DNA of 64,000 nt from Druceiella hillmani. Its lineage: Eukaryota > Arthropoda > Insecta > Lepidoptera > Hepialidae. The translations under genes were made by a program, and so were the position numbers. The notes beneath the pieces were generated by a model. It was not told where the DNA came from. It searched no databases and saw only the letters and a list, made by a program, of their open reading frames with translations. Positions 1-13,032 of the stretch are shown here, piece after piece. The stretch's first letter is position 1; each line of letters starts with the position of its first letter. The DNA is taken from positions 1,302,001-1,366,000 of the forward strand of contig JAYKKI010000149.1 in NCBI GenBank assembly GCA_039881145.1, in the 5' to 3' direction.

Positions 1-1134
1 TTAATTAAATGAAGATATTTGTATATTTTCGTCAATCGACTATACTAAAATACTTAAATTGTTTACTTATTTATCCAAAATGAGCGTAAATTCTAATTGC
101 GGATGGATGACATACGTTTGGTAAAAATTACGTATGACGAATTCTAAAAGGCATAACTGAAGGTTAATGAATATAGAGATGTATCTAAAAGCTTTAAAAG
201 AACTCTTTGTAACGCCCCAACGAATTTCGTAAACCTATTCGACATCCGTTCGCTAACAACGAATTTATTTTCAAATGTTTACACACATTTGGAGTCCGCT
301 TAATCGGGAATGTTGATACAATGAGCGGTCGTAACGAGCAACGCTCCAGCGCGTTGCGGCCAAACATTTGCTCTCTAATAGACCGAAGTTCGCTCTAAAA
401 ATGTTTGCTGAACGCTCGTCCAGATGAACGTTCATCGTTGCATTTGCTTCATAACGTTGTTTTAAGAATGGTTTGTTTCCCCACCGCATCGACTTATCTA
501 AACCGAACAGGTGTTTGTTGTCTATTAAAATGCCTGAACCTGAGCTATTCCTATCTTCTAATAAAATGTTACTTTTTTTATCAGATTCTATTTCTTATCT
601 GCTTGACTCTGTTCTTTTAAAAATAGATGATGTAGTAAAAGTGCGTATGGATACGTGAAAAAATGTAAATAACAAAGATTAAGCTGAGTAAATAAAGTTC
701 AATATTTAATTAAAATTTCAATATTTAATTCCATTGCAATATTGAAATATAAAAAAAATAACTACATGAAGACATCTCTGCCAAAATTATAACTAATATA
801 ACTTATAAGCTAGCACATTAAATATTATCGGTATATTATATGTTCAGGCAATAGATATCTAATTAGAGAAAATAATGTGGCATAACAAGGACCAAATAGC
901 ATGACATGATTAATTTGTCTTTATATATCTGAATATTATTTCTTAAGATGCTAGTTTAAAATTCAAGATGGTTAAATCAAAATATATCGCAATAATTACA
1001 TATTAGATTTACACCAGTTGGTAACCTTAAAAAGAAAAAAAATATTTGAGTATCTCTAACCGTATAAAACTATTTAAAACAATTTTAAATTTACGGAAAT
1101 TATTGAATGAGTAAAATGATGTCTTTTTATATGG
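1..1134. other. AT-rich noncoding DNA with a GC-richer patch
   Basis: No supported gene. Between about 190 and 500 the sequence is visibly richer in G, C and CpG than its surroundings, and it carries overlapping short ORFs on both strands with no recognisable motif. This is more likely a relic repeat or a regulatory patch than an exon. The rest is A/T-dominated with homopolymer runs. Confidence 0.5.
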
Positions 1135-1172
1135 TATTCGCTAATAACCCACCTGAAGTTGTTGCTAATACT
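1135..1172 (+). repeat. Partial third copy of the foldback tip
   Basis: About 38 bases containing GCTAATAACCCACCTGAAG repeat, in the same orientation, the inner end of the right arm of the large foldback downstream (GCTAACAGCCCACCTGAAG near 1442). The unit therefore occurs three times within 420 bp, twice directly and once inverted. This suggests a nested or rearranged element and not a single simple inversion. Confidence 0.7.
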
Positions 1173-1312
1173 AATTTTGTTAAATCACGGTTCTGGAAAT
1201 CAAAAAGTCCCTAAACAAAAGGATAATTTATTAAATTTTAACTCTAGAGATATTTGGATTTTAAACAAGATCGGAGAGCTTTCTTTAAACCTGTAAAAGG
1301 ATAATGTTTATA

Positions 1313-1555
1313 ATAATCCACAATTAAATGAAACTACGTGATGTAGTATTATTTCTACTTTCTTTAAGTTCTTTACCACGGCCTAGGTTTTATTGTATTA
1401 CAACAACTTCGTGGGTTATTAGCAAAGATCATTTGCATCTTTGCTAACAGCCCACCTGAAGATGTTGTAATACAACGAAACCTAGGTCATGGTAAAATAC
1501 TTAAAGAATGTAGAAATAATACTACATCACTTAGTTTCATTTAATTGTGAATAAT
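1313..1555. repeat. Foldback element with long arms and a 9-nt loop
   Basis: Two arms of about 115 nt (1313-1428 and 1438-1555) are inverted copies that I align by eye with roughly 15 differences. They are separated only by the 9-nt loop at 1429-1437. Each arm contains CCTAGGTTT, GATGTAGTATTATTTCTAC and CACAATTAAATGAAACTA (in left-arm orientation). No transposase frame is present. It resembles a foldback or MITE-like element whose transcript would make a long hairpin. I cannot see a clean target duplication. Confidence 0.85.
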
Positions 1556-2461
1556 GAATTTCTACAAAATTAAGGCCAAATATATTCAATAGTTCAAAAT
1601 AATCTTAAGAATGCTAGGAATCAGTAGTACTGAAGTGTAGTTCTTTTGAGCTGACTATGTGGAATGCCTGTCTCTAGAAAATACAGCAAATTTTTAAGAA
1701 TCATCGAGACGAAACCTTAGCAAAAAGTTAAATAGTAAAGAGAAAGGTTTAAGAAGGACTGTTGGGATAGGCTATTGAGAACGATTTGAAACTAATAACG
1801 CAGAATTGAAGAACAAATAATATTTCATATATATTTTATGTCTTATGATTTATCATTGTTCATATTCTTTATATGTCCTCTCTAACTCTAGATATTAACA
1901 TATGTCGTACACCTTTCAATTTAATTCAATAACAAAATGAAAAGATTATTGGCCCTAATTAAAATATTAATATGAATTATTCTGCGCGGATGAGTTATTG
2001 AAACCAATTCGGTCTAATAATGCATTGCAACAAATCTAGAACAACTAAACCGCTTCATGAAATATAAAACGGTTCACCGAAATGTTTTACAAAATAAAAA
2101 ACAACCTTAATTGATACCCAAAGACCTACCCGATCTACCTAGATACTTGTCCTCGTCACAATTGTGACTACTGTCTTTTAGTTACAATATTTGAAAAAGT
2201 TATACGTCAAAAATTATATTTGTACGTAAAAACTATCTTTTTCTTTCTCTATATTCATTTCAATAGAAATGAATAAATAACAAAATAACATCAAGTTAAT
2301 TCACAAGAAAAAACGTTTACGAATTTTAACGTTCTTCATATCAACAAAGTTAAGCTATGTTGCTTGTAATTTTCAAAACAAACATGAAACAATTTTTACC
2401 GGACGCATTTCCAGATATACAAAGAATGCTTTTTGATCAAAGTTAATTGCGATGGAGAATT
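1556..2461. other. AT-rich noncoding DNA
   Basis: I see no gene, long repeat or strong motif here. The block consists of A/T-rich sequence with frequent stops in all frames. Confidence 0.5.
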
Positions 2462-2584
2462 GAGGGGCTTTATGTAAGCCCTAGAACGTCGACCTTTTGT
2501 AGTTAATATTCAATAAGCCAGGCTCACGGTGAAGCCCAGTTTTTACACATTTATTGTTTATGTACAATAAAAAAATTTAAAGTG
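2462..2584 (+). repeat. Dispersed repeat, copy 1 (SINE/LINE-tail-like)
   Basis: This resembles the segment at 13949-14081 in the same orientation. Both contain GGCTTTATGTAAGC, then TAGTTAAT, then TAAGCC, then a GC-richer stretch, then TTTA.TGTTTA.GT.CAATAA. The ending with an AATAA-type polyadenylation-like motif suggests the 3' end of a short retroelement. The family name is unknown to me. Confidence 0.65.
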
Positions 2585-5500
2585 AGATTGTTCAATAGTT
2601 TCTGTTCTTTAGTTCTTGATGTTACTTTTTATTTTTATATTTAAGTTTTTTACTGTCTTTGAAAATAAGTATATGGGTCTTTTTCTTTGGGTTCTGCAAT
2701 TTATTTTGTTGCGACGAATTCTATCTTTGGGAGTGTTTTTAAATATTTTAACGCTTTCTCATCATATTAAACTTTTAATGACTTTTTATGTTGGATGTAC
2801 ATTTAACGTGTGTAACGTTTTATTCTTTCTGGTATTATTACTGCAATCTGTTTTGAAAGTCGCTCACAAGATGGTCACTTGTGCATTTGAAGTTACTAAC
2901 CTTGTTTATGCACTAAATGAAACGAGGTTTGTTTCTAGCCACGAAATTTTGGAGAAAAAATTAATGAAAATTAATATGAATTCTTTGCAACGCAATCAGG
3001 TGATTTTTAAGTCACAAAAGTAAAGTAAGTGTTGTCACTAGTAGTTTATGAAAATTATATCAATTAATTTTAAGTTTCGCCCATGCCAGAACTTTAGGAA
3101 TATTTTACCTCTTTTCTCTCTTGCTATATCCTTGCTTGCCTATAACTAAAGTTTCATCTTTTCTTGCTTCTCCTACTTTTTATAATTTACGTGCATTTTT
3201 TCATTATTTCTAATAGAGAGTCGCAGAACATTTTTGTTTAATTTTCGACAGCAGCAGATATAGGTGCATAAGTTCGGGTTATAATGAATAGTTTGCTGCA
3301 GATTTTTAAATGTTCTCCCTGATATAGCTATAAAATCTTATAATGTTACATTCAATTAGTACTTTCAATTATTCTCTAAATTTCACATTTTTTTGTGGTA
3401 ATTCTCGTTAGATGTAAACATCTGTCTAACGCAGCAAATTCTGATTCATTAATAATATATTTTCATTCCTAGTGTAGTTGCTGCAAAGTTTATAGGCCTC
3501 GTCTGCAACGATAAGCTTAAAAACAACTTACGTAAGTTTTATGCCAGGATTAATCATAATTAATGACAAAAAATATCATGTGTATATGTTATGAAAATAT
3601 AAAATATGAATGTTGGGCGTAATTTCCAACAAAATATGCTATAAAATAAAAGCTTAAAACCATACATTAAATTTAAAATGTTTCAGGAACGTGTGTAGTA
3701 TTTCATCTACTACATGTGTATGCGGTTTATAACCATGACTAAGGGTGGAAGTTAGTTGTTGGAATACAGTTTTAAATAACTGCTTACAGCATTATAGATT
3801 TCCTGGAAGTTACTTTATAAATTTCCCCAAGATTTGGTAGGTTTATAACAAATGAAGCTTTTGAAGTTTTACTGTATGTAATCATCACTTGTATTGTTCG
3901 AATGAAAAATATTTAGTTACTATTCTCATGATTTCATTCGTATTGAATTAGTAACTAAACATTCAGTTTATGCTATTTATTGTATATGTAAGTATTCAAG
4001 TATGCAGGTTTTGTTAAAAACCCGTCACTTTATCATTCGAAATATTGTAGTGTCAAGTTACGTGTAAAACTATACTTTTCCTTAAAGACAAAAAAATGGC
4101 TGGAAAGGAAAAAAGTCCATTTGATGCGCAAAAGCGACCATCATGTACAATAATAAATTTCCCTGTGTTCATAAAACACAATTCCAAATAAATTGTGAAG
4201 TGATAGCTTTAGAATCAGGGGTTTATGTAATTTTTTTCTTTTGATGTCGTCAAATTGATTAATACGCGTTGGTTAACTTTTTAAGACTAGAAAAGATTAC
4301 GTAAAAAATTGAGGGCAAGTTTAAAATCTTGGAAGAACTGGATTCATCCAGAAATAAACTACGATATGCCATTATATAAATTCCGATGGTGTTATAGACA
4401 AAACCGCTCTTTTCTTAAATCCGTTCAATGCTTGCCCATCGTCACATTTCTTTTTCTGAAATGCTTACGTACATTTCTAGCTCACTTAATTCAGAGAAAT
4501 TTTCAAATAAGGTTTTAACTATGGGACAGGGACACACTTGTTAACAAATTAAAACTCTAAAAAAGTTTATTAATCTCTCACCTGGTTGTATTTAGATTAA
4601 TACTACTTCTCTATATATGGAAATCTAACGGTCTTTTCCGTGTGTATTTGTTTGATTTTTGCTAATACTAATAAAAACTTGTTTATGACTCAATAAAGTT
4701 ATAGTCTTTAAATGATATGGAGCAATTTTATATCAACTTAATATTTATATCATTTAAGGACACAAGTTATCTCTTGAGCAACTTGCGTAATATAAAACAA
4801 AATATCTTTTTTGTCGACCAAACGACCGTTCATAAAAGTATATATCTTGTTTACTTATTTATTGAATGAAATATTATCATACAACTGAAAATAAAAGCCA
4901 AGTATTTGTAACAACTTTAGTTGGCTTTCTATTTAAATATTTATCGTATTTTTGGACTTAGCAAGTGAGTCCCACGGGCTGTGAATGCTGAGTAAATTTG
5001 TGTTTTCTCAAGTGTTTTCTAAGCTATGTAATGTTTGTGAAAAAGATATTCGTAGCGAACAAAAAGATATTCGAGCGATTCGCAGCTACTTATACATACG
5101 TAAGTAAAAGTGCCAGAAGTCATTTTCAATAATGGGTGTGGCAATTGAGACTCGAGTCCGCTGCCAACCAAATAGACTTCTAACACTAATCTTTGTAATG
5201 ATTAATTGACTTCTGATAATATGAAAATATGATTAGTCCTTGAAACTTTTTTCGTTATTTTTAATAAAAGAAAACACAATAAAACTCTTTTCGAGATACC
5301 AAGAAACGACTAATAAGTGAGAAATTATTTTAAATCCATAAGTCTCTCTGTTAGTCGCATGGTTATAGCTGGCAAATTAATTTCTCAATATATTTCTAAG
5401 AAATCCTACTTGTTTTTAATTGTCCATCATATACGTGTTATTATATATTTAGGAAAATACAAAACCATTTTCTTATCTTCGTCTTTAGCTAAACATTTCT

Positions 5501-6251
5501 AATTAATGTATCACCTACATTTCCAGGTACCTATAAGCTGTGCACATTTTATTTATGGTCAATATACATATTCAAACCATCACCACAGTGTAATATACAA
5601 TGATAATAGGGTGCAGAATTTCACTTATATTTTACCGCGGGAAAATTTTTGGTCCGTGACAAACCATTGCTTTATCACTTATACATATATTGTTTATTTT
5701 ACATGTCTCCCGTATCTTGCGCTAATAATTAATCAGTTAATGTGCAGGCTTATGATTTGTCATGTTATTGTTGTTATCATGTGTGTAATGAAACAAAGTA
5801 ATTATGATATACAGAATAAAAATTCTTAGTGTAACTACATTTGTTTCGATTATTTACACCATATTGAAAACGTACACAGATCATGCTATAGGGCGATGCT
5901 ACTACCATCAGACATTTACATTAGTTCTATTTTATATCTAATGTTGTTTTAATGTTCTATGCGTATAGGAACAATTTCTTATATTTACCTTTAGATATTT
6001 CCTTTCATTTAATAAATGCGAAAAAAATGTACACGTGAGTTGCGAGTTACTACTTTAAATTTAGATTTTGTTGTGATTGTCATTAGTATTTTGATGCACG
6101 TTTTTAAAACAAAACCTTTTTTATTTTAAAACAATGAAACGTCCAAACACGGTCTTACGTGCTTTGTCACACAGAAACCTTTTGTTAAATGTCTCTTAAT
6201 AGTCACTATTTTTTTCTTTCATAAATAAATTTTCGCTTTTTATTCTTTGGG
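2585..6251. other. Long AT-rich noncoding block
   Basis: No convincing gene. The longest open frame in the window lies here (2616-3023, 135 codons from a TTG, with ATG as the second codon). It is T-rich, gives a low-complexity hydrophobic product and matches no family I know, so I treat it as chance. Another frame of 107 codons (5506-5829) is equally unremarkable. A small bulged hairpin with arms TTTAGTTACTA/TAGTAACTAAA sits at 3912-3959. Confidence 0.5.
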
Positions 6252-6253
6252 AT

Positions 6254-6327
<74 letters not shown>

Positions 6328-6328
6328 T
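6252..6328. repeat. (AT)n microsatellite
   Basis: A nearly pure AT dinucleotide tract with two single-base interruptions (AAA near 6281 and TG near 6308). Confidence 0.95.
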
Positions 6329-8488
6329 TTATAACACTGGTAAAAGTTTTTAAATAAAATTAACGAAATTTATACAAGAACAAATGAAGTACGAAACTCG
6401 AGCGAAAAAGGAGTTAAGGGCTATTGTGATTATTGGCAGTGTATGTAACTTTTAGTGAACCCGTCATTTCAATCACTTGTGCAAATGTGTGTTGTTGTGT
6501 GTTTTTTAACTGAGCACTATTGAAGTAAACAAATTACTTACTAATTTCTTATTCTAATTTTTTATTTAATTTTTGACATACATACTTAAAAAATAAGGGT
6601 GGAGGGAAAAACTAAAACTTTAAAAGTTTTCTTAAACTTTAAAGATACATACCCCTCGCAGGAGAGGATATACAAAATACTTTAATGAAATTTTTGATGG
6701 CAGTATAAAAGATTTCTTCGACAATGTCCTTCGTATAAGTCTCATTACTAATTTTTTGTTGTGTTTTTCTAATTAAAGCACTACTCGATTCATTGTCTTT
6801 ATTAAACTTGAAAGATTTAATTTCAAAACATTCCAACTTTTTGATATTATTACATAGTTTGTTGATATCACTACTCGTTTATAAAAGTGTATATTTTTCA
6901 CCCGAAAAAATTCAAGCCAAAGCTTATTTATGAAAAAAATTGTGAAAATAATCATATTTTCTGTTATCAGGTTTTTATTTGTACTTCATAAATATTACTA
7001 TAGAAACCTAGCAATTTTCAAAAAATTTACATTAATCGTAAAATTTTCAGCAGAATTAATACTCTGAAACGTTTTCAATATTTAATCCCACCAAAAACTA
7101 AAATTCAAATTATCAAACACTTAGCTTTGCTAGATTATGAAAGTGTGTACTATCTGGATCGTGTAAATAAATTAGAAGAAAAATTCAAATTTTGTGCATT
7201 CACGACATTTTCCACTTTAGGAAATTTTGCTATTAGAGGATTATCTCATGTCTATATTTTTGGCTTTATGTACCCACAATCTCGGACTTCACTCTGGAAA
7301 TCTCATCACTTAATTAATTCGTAAATATGCTACCTCTTTCTGATAGTATTCGTGATTATGCTGCGAAAACGTGAAAGATGTTAGATTCAAATACTTGAAA
7401 TGCACCGTCAATTCACATGTAAGAAGGTCATCTGACAATTTCTTTTAGTAACTCCCATTTGTAACTCTAAACCATTTCCTCCCAGGTTTTCCTTCCTAAA
7501 TCATTTTTCCGAAATTTCCTCTTCTGTATTCTTGCTAATATATTTTTATTATTTACTTATTATTTGTTGTTTTTTTGTTATTTTATATAATATTGCCTTA
7601 ATTGTTTGCTTGCAAGTTTGCATTCCTCAGTTACTAGATACTTTGTTTCAATGGAAAGATTTAATTCCAATAAATCCGCCTTACGTAAATATATACATTA
7701 AAGAAAAACAAATAACCATACATGCTTAAAGTTACAAGTAGCAAAAATCAGTCTGAAACAAAAAAAAGCCCGAAATGAAATATTTGACAAAAAAACGAGA
7801 TTTACAGGTTCATAGGATTTACGAACATATTAGATTATGGGATTTAAGAAATTATTAGATACATATGATTAGAAACCCCTTTGTCTTTACATTACTCTAT
7901 TAGGGGATTAAGTATAAAAATTATCCACCCCGATCAAGTTCATTGTAGTTAGAGATATAGTACTCAGTCCACATTTTCCACAATTATTAAAACCTGACCG
8001 TTACGGGTTAGAAGTAAAATTAATATAGATGCACTATACATTTTCATTTTTGATGATATGACTGTGAAAAGACTGTATTTGTTCTCGCAAAGTCTCTAAA
8101 TAATTGAGTTTACTCCTGACACACTTCGCATTAATCATATACATGGCAGAGAAGCTAAATATACAAGTCACAAATCTTATTTTTACACAATACAAATTAA
8201 AATTTTCTGAATCATCGTCCCATCACTTTTGTTAAATAACCTCAAAAAATAAGGCCCAAATCGAATTTTACTCCTCAATTCATGACTTCTTAATTGAATG
8301 TAAGAAAATGTTTATATTATTTTAGTCAATGATCCTGTCAGCAGGATCCTGGGAAGATTCTAAGAAATGCAAACAGCCTACATAGATTCGATCATACCGC
8401 TCGCCCATATAATAACTCCAAATCAACTTGAAGCAAAATAGCTGACTGAACCACCTATGAAGAATGTTGATGACGCGGTTAAAATAAT
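6329..8488. other. AT-rich noncoding block
   Basis: No gene or strong repeat is visible. Several 60-65 codon frames exist on both strands but lack motifs. A 7-bp perfect hairpin (GATCCTG/CAGGATC) occurs near 8330-8350. Confidence 0.5.
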
Positions 8489-8558
8489 CTATCTACACCT
8501 TGCGCGATAAAAGTGTTCAAACACTCTATCTACACCTTGCACGATAAGAGTGTTGTGT
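8489..8558 (+). repeat. Short tandem duplication, 37-bp unit
   Basis: Two direct copies contain CTATCTACACCTTGCGCGAT and CTATCTACACCTTGCACGAT, each followed by AAGAGTGTT or AAAAGTGTT. They start at 8489 and 8526. The unit is CG-richer than its flanks and has no recognisable coding sense. Confidence 0.8.
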
Positions 8559-9263
8559 TGTCAAGTATTGATTTACTTGATGAAAACCATATGAATAGTC
8601 TTGCTAGTGCATGTGAAGAAAATGTTTATAAAGATAACTTAGTACTATTTGTAGTATCAGTGTAAATACAACACGATGATATAAAATGATGATTAATAAA
8701 TAAAGTATCTGTTATCAGAAATAAAGAAAGTTTCCCACTATCAATATATTCCTGTAGGATAAGTTCTCGAAATCGGCTCTAGTTACAATTGAATGTTTGC
8801 TTTCTTTGTGCTATAAGCCATGCACGACACTCAATGACGTCTTCAACAACAAAAGTAAACTATGGATAATAGACAGAAGATTTTCATAGAGTCTACAAAG
8901 ATTCTCTACAATTTTGAACCGAAAGGATTGAAATTAGAACTTCAATGATATTCAATAAAACTAAGAATAAAAAGTTCAAAATGTAAAACCCGAGTGTGTT
9001 AAAACATTGACCTGAAAAGTTACAATCTAAACACCTGACTCAAGTTAGCAGACAATGCTTTCTAAATTGGATTCACATTTTCTTCAAGGAACTACAATGC
9101 TTTTAAAATTGGAATAATATTTTTTTCAAGGAAGGATTATATGATTTATTAAAGGAACAAAATGAAACACCCCTGTCTCGCTTTCAATGAAACTTAGAAG
9201 CAATATTTTAATTAAATTACATTTTAAAAAACAATCTTAAGGAAATACTTCTTATTGAAGTTA
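8559..9263. other. AT-rich noncoding block
   Basis: I see no gene and no organised repeat in this stretch. Confidence 0.5.
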
Positions 9264-9337
9264 ATTAATCTTAAAAGGAAAACAATTTGCCGTCAGACTA
9301 TTGTCTGACGGAAACTTGTATGTCTTTTAAGATTAAT
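9264..9337. repeat. Hairpin-forming inverted repeat
   Basis: The core is a perfect 9-bp stem, CCGTCAGAC (9290-9298) with GTCTGACGG (9303-9311), and a TATT loop. It is extended outward by imperfectly paired sequence and closed by ATTAATCTTAAAAG (from 9264) against CTTTTAAGATTAAT (ending 9337). Total length is 74 nt. It could be a tiny foldback or a small-RNA precursor-like hairpin; nothing shows that it is transcribed. Confidence 0.8.
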
Positions 9338-10894
9338 GGTATCCGTTTTAAAATATAGTTAATTAAACGAGATGCGCAACTAGTACTCAGCATTTTGGTT
9401 GACAAGTTACAGTAAATAAATTCTAACAGTGCATATAGGGTATATATTCTGAGGTACAAGCGTAAATACAATGGAAGTCTTTGTAGGTAATTCCATATAA
9501 GACTGCTCAAATTCTACTGTTATTGTCTCCTTGAACAAACTTGTAAAGAGATATGTTTTTACAATTATATTCCGCCCTTTGAAATTTAATTCCTCCCTTC
9601 ACAAATTCTGCATTCTTATAGCTTTCCCCTTCATCGTCATTCTCCTTCATTTTTTCATCCATCATTTGATCTACTGAAGCAATTTTATTCATAGTCAAGT
9701 CTATCTGCTTTGAATTTAAGTGGTACAAGCGAAGGAGAAATGGAAATTAGAACCTAGCACAATAATGTATACACAGTGTAGCAAAAAAACTGCAAGGCAA
9801 ACTCGTCTATTATTAATAAACGAGGAAACCTCGACATACATCAAAGTTAAACATTTTGACGCACATTTTATGTCAATAAATGGAATCTATACTAGGAGGT
9901 TATTAACGAATAGTTTACTGAGAAATGGCTATAGAAACGACGCCAACGCAAAGACGCAGTTTCAAGTTTTACGAAATACGCTGACTTATTCGCAATTACT
10001 GGAATAAGCCTGACGTAATCGACGCGATTACGAAGTTTAATATTTACTAAATTAGGTAAAATTCTAACTTACTCGTAACTGGTACTACCAGTGCTTCTAC
10101 TACTATAATTATAATATTTTAGTTAGTTTGTCGATACTTAGCATAAACATAAACAACATAAATTAAAATGGAATGAAAATCTATTAACTCTAAGTAGAGC
10201 TCGCAGTACTAGGATTCCGTACCTGGTTAGATTCATATAAAAGTGTTAATATTTAAGGGTCCTTGATATGTATATTAAACTGTTTCTAATTATTCATATC
10301 ATTTATCACTATAGAAACACCGGTATGTCGTCTAGCACAGGCGTAAAACAAATAGTATGATTGATTATTTTATCGTGCAAAAATTGCAAGCATATAATGT
10401 GATAGCAGAATGATAAAAGTTAATTATTATAGTAAATCACAATATTAAGTGAATTGATAAGAACCAATCTACAATTTAACTCAACTTGCAGTGAACAGCA
10501 CAATGAAAACCGTATCCAGATATGATTTTCACTATGTACAAAAACGTAAAACAGACACACACCTCGTATGCAGTTGAGCTCGCACTACGAGTAATTTAGT
10601 GAATAAAGAACCGGTCAAGTGGAATTGAAATATGCAAAAAAATGGGATACCATATTTGCTTCATATCTTGAGATTGTTAGTGCAAATTAATCGAAATAAT
10701 TTTAATTAAATACTAGTACTAAGGCTTTCAAAATTCCGTGTTTTTCAGAATCTATAAAAGATTTTCTTTTTATTTTTGCTACATATTAGTTGAACTTTCC
10801 ATGTTGAATATCTATACACGGAATATTTAATGTAATAAGTTTACAAATTTTGACATGATGAGCCCGTTAGAGACGAACAGATGACTTGTCAAAA
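9338..10894. other. AT-rich noncoding block with slightly richer 9.7-10.0 kb
   Basis: A 95-codon frame (9720-10007, plus) lies in a stretch with somewhat more CpG than its flanks. Its product has no motif or family resemblance that I can name. No splice or promoter pattern supports it. The remainder is featureless AT-rich DNA. Confidence 0.4.
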
Positions 10895-11104
10895 TTATAA
10901 TTTATTTATTTATCTACTTTAATGTACTACTTTAATGTAATTGATACATATGGCGGACTTATTGCTACGAGAGCAATCTCTTACAGCTAATCATAACACC
11001 GGTCCGGCCCCGTTCGACGAACGGCCGGGAATCGAACCCGGTTTCCGCGGTGCGCTGTTTCGTCACAGGCCGTATGCCTTGTGATCAACCCAACACACCA
11101 TCCC
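10895..11104 (-). mobile_element. tRNA-headed SINE, minus strand
   Basis: Read on the minus strand, the element starts near 11104 with a tRNA-like head. A box-B-type internal Pol III promoter is present (GGTTCGATTCCC at about 11034-11045). A weaker box-A-like region (GTTGGGTTGATCA) lies about 50 nt upstream of it. The GC-rich head is followed by a segment resembling the 3' tail of lepidopteran LINEs (the plus strand shows GGCGGACTTATTGC and GCAATCTCTTACAGC). The end is an AAATAAATAAAT-type tail near 10895-10915. This is the usual SINE plan of Pol III head, LINE-related tail and A-rich end. The family name is not known to me, and the head does not fold as a functional tRNA by eye. Confidence 0.75.
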
Positions 11105-12553
11105 TAACTACCATTTATACTACTAAGTTCAATCTACAGTTCATCTATAAAAGTTTGCAATTTTCATAAATTGAAAAAAAAATATTGAACCAAAGATTAA
11201 TGAAACTGAACAAGCAATTCTTCTTACTAAATTTTTTTAACTATAATTTTAAATAAATGACAGTATTAGCCTTCCATAATTAATGTAACTAACCACTTGT
11301 AATAGTATCATTAATAATTGTTTTCAATTACATATAAGATATCAAGTTTTAAACACTGAAGAAATCTTCTTAAAAGATGATGCAATAAAATGATAATGAT
11401 TATATAAATAACCAAAGGTATCCAAGCAAAAAGGGTTTATCTATTTTAAATTATCTATACGTACGTAGATTTGGTACACCAGGTGAATTAGATGGAAAAT
11501 AGGAAAGAAGTCAGGATCACACCAATAATATCTGATATCCGGTACCAAAAATTCTACATGATTATTTTAACATGACAAATGGAATTTAATCATGAGAATT
11601 TATTCTTATATCTCAATAAAGTTGTATCCTTAACACCTGTAGGTAGTAAACAAATTCTTATGCCCCATTCTTAGCTGGTAGAAGATATTTCCTAAAAGGA
11701 CACATTATTATAATATATTACATATTATGCATTCCGGTATTAATATTAAAATATTTTTCGACATTCATTTACATTAATGCTATGTATTAGATAATGAAAA
11801 ATCTAAATTATAAATTGGAGACAGGAAGCTTTTCTGAATACATAAATCTCCCCCAGTTCCTACATGCATTTATCTTTTGCAATGCTCATATATTTTTTTC
11901 ACTATCGAGACAATATAATGCATCTACCACTCCTCGGAATTACTTATCTAAGAATGGCTTATATGAGAATTAACAGTAAATAATGTTTACTACAGAATTG
12001 ACCAAGTAATATCTAACTCAGTCGGTTGCTCTTACAAGCCATCGTTAATATTTGAGAGATATACAAAACTAGCCCGGTGTAAAGTTGACTTGAAAGAATC
12101 AAAATAAAATTGAAGTTTGCAATAAAGTATTTTTAAATAATTTATCATAAAGAGGAACTATAAATCTGACCGTTAATAATTTTAAGGTAGTACCATATCC
12201 ACATATGGATTCAGTATGTAGTTATGGACAATCTACGTTCCAATGGTCTTAATACAAAGAAAATTAACTCATATGTTATGAAACATCTGCACCCACTTTT
12301 AATGATGTATTTTTGTTCAGAATACATTAAAACTACAAACTTATTATGATCTTTAATACACATGACATATGAATGAAATGTTTTTTGGGGTCAGAATATA
12401 TTCTTGCCTCCATTAGTTAGAAGAATTTAAATGATTTTAAGAAATCCTATTTGTTTTGGTGATAATATCATCCTAAATATCTGTACACGTTTCTGTTGTC
12501 ATTTTATATCCAAAGTATTTCCTCATTTTGATGACAGTAGAGAAACAAAAACT
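11105..12553. other. AT-rich noncoding DNA with a 46-bp repeat
   Basis: No gene. The segment 11967-12012 (with TTTACTACAGAATTGACCAA) recurs in the same orientation at 12623-12671 (TTTACTACAGAACTGACCAA). This indicates a diverged local duplication with copies about 650 bp apart. Confidence 0.55.
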
Positions 12554-12611
12554 CATGGTAATATTTTTTTTAATATGATCAATATGACCATGGTAATATT
12601 TTTTTTAATAT
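12554..12611 (+). repeat. Local tandem duplication, 35-bp spacing
   Basis: CATGGTAATATTTTTTTTAA followed by TAT occurs twice, at 12554 and 12589, in direct orientation. Confidence 0.85.
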
Positions 12612-13032
12612 TAACATGAACGAAAATTAGCAGTCAATAATATTTACTACAGAACTGACCAAGTGCTTATCAAAAAACATTCAGAGTAAAGCTTTGTGTT
12701 TGTCTATATCTTCTGAAACTGTTAATGAAAATTAATTAAACTATTTTTTTTCAAAATTCTAATCAAATTCCATTACATATTTTTTCCAACCCATAATTAA
12801 TAATTAGAGAAGAGAGTACACATTACACATTATTCTGAAGCTCAATATTTCGCAAGCGAGACTTGAAAATTAAAAATAATAAATAAAACTTTAATTTAAT
12901 AAAATAAATATTAAAAACCTCTAATAATTCAACTGCGAAATATACGGAAAAAGATATTAAATACCTGGGATCATTATAGGTAGTTTATAATTTATAATAT
13001 CTTTATGTATGACTAAAATTGTGGAAAATGTT
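12612..13032. other. AT-rich noncoding DNA
   Basis: Apart from the second copy of the 46-bp repeat noted at 12623-12671, nothing is recognisable here. Confidence 0.5.

Noticed and set aside
2616..3023. Longest open frame (135 codons), hydrophobic, plus strand
   Set aside because: The frame opens at TTG, is T-rich, and has a low-complexity composition. I compared it mentally with insect chemoreceptors because of its hydrophobic segments, but the typical C-terminal motif is absent.
5506..5829. 107-codon plus-strand frame
   Set aside because: No domain, no promoter or splice context, and composition equals the background.
9720..10007. 95-codon plus-strand frame
   Set aside because: Slightly more CpG than flanks, but no recognisable motif or conserved family.
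11020..11104. Functional tRNA gene on the minus strand
   Set aside because: Box B is good, but the head does not form a convincing cloverleaf by eye and it continues into a LINE-like tail; it is the head of a SINE.
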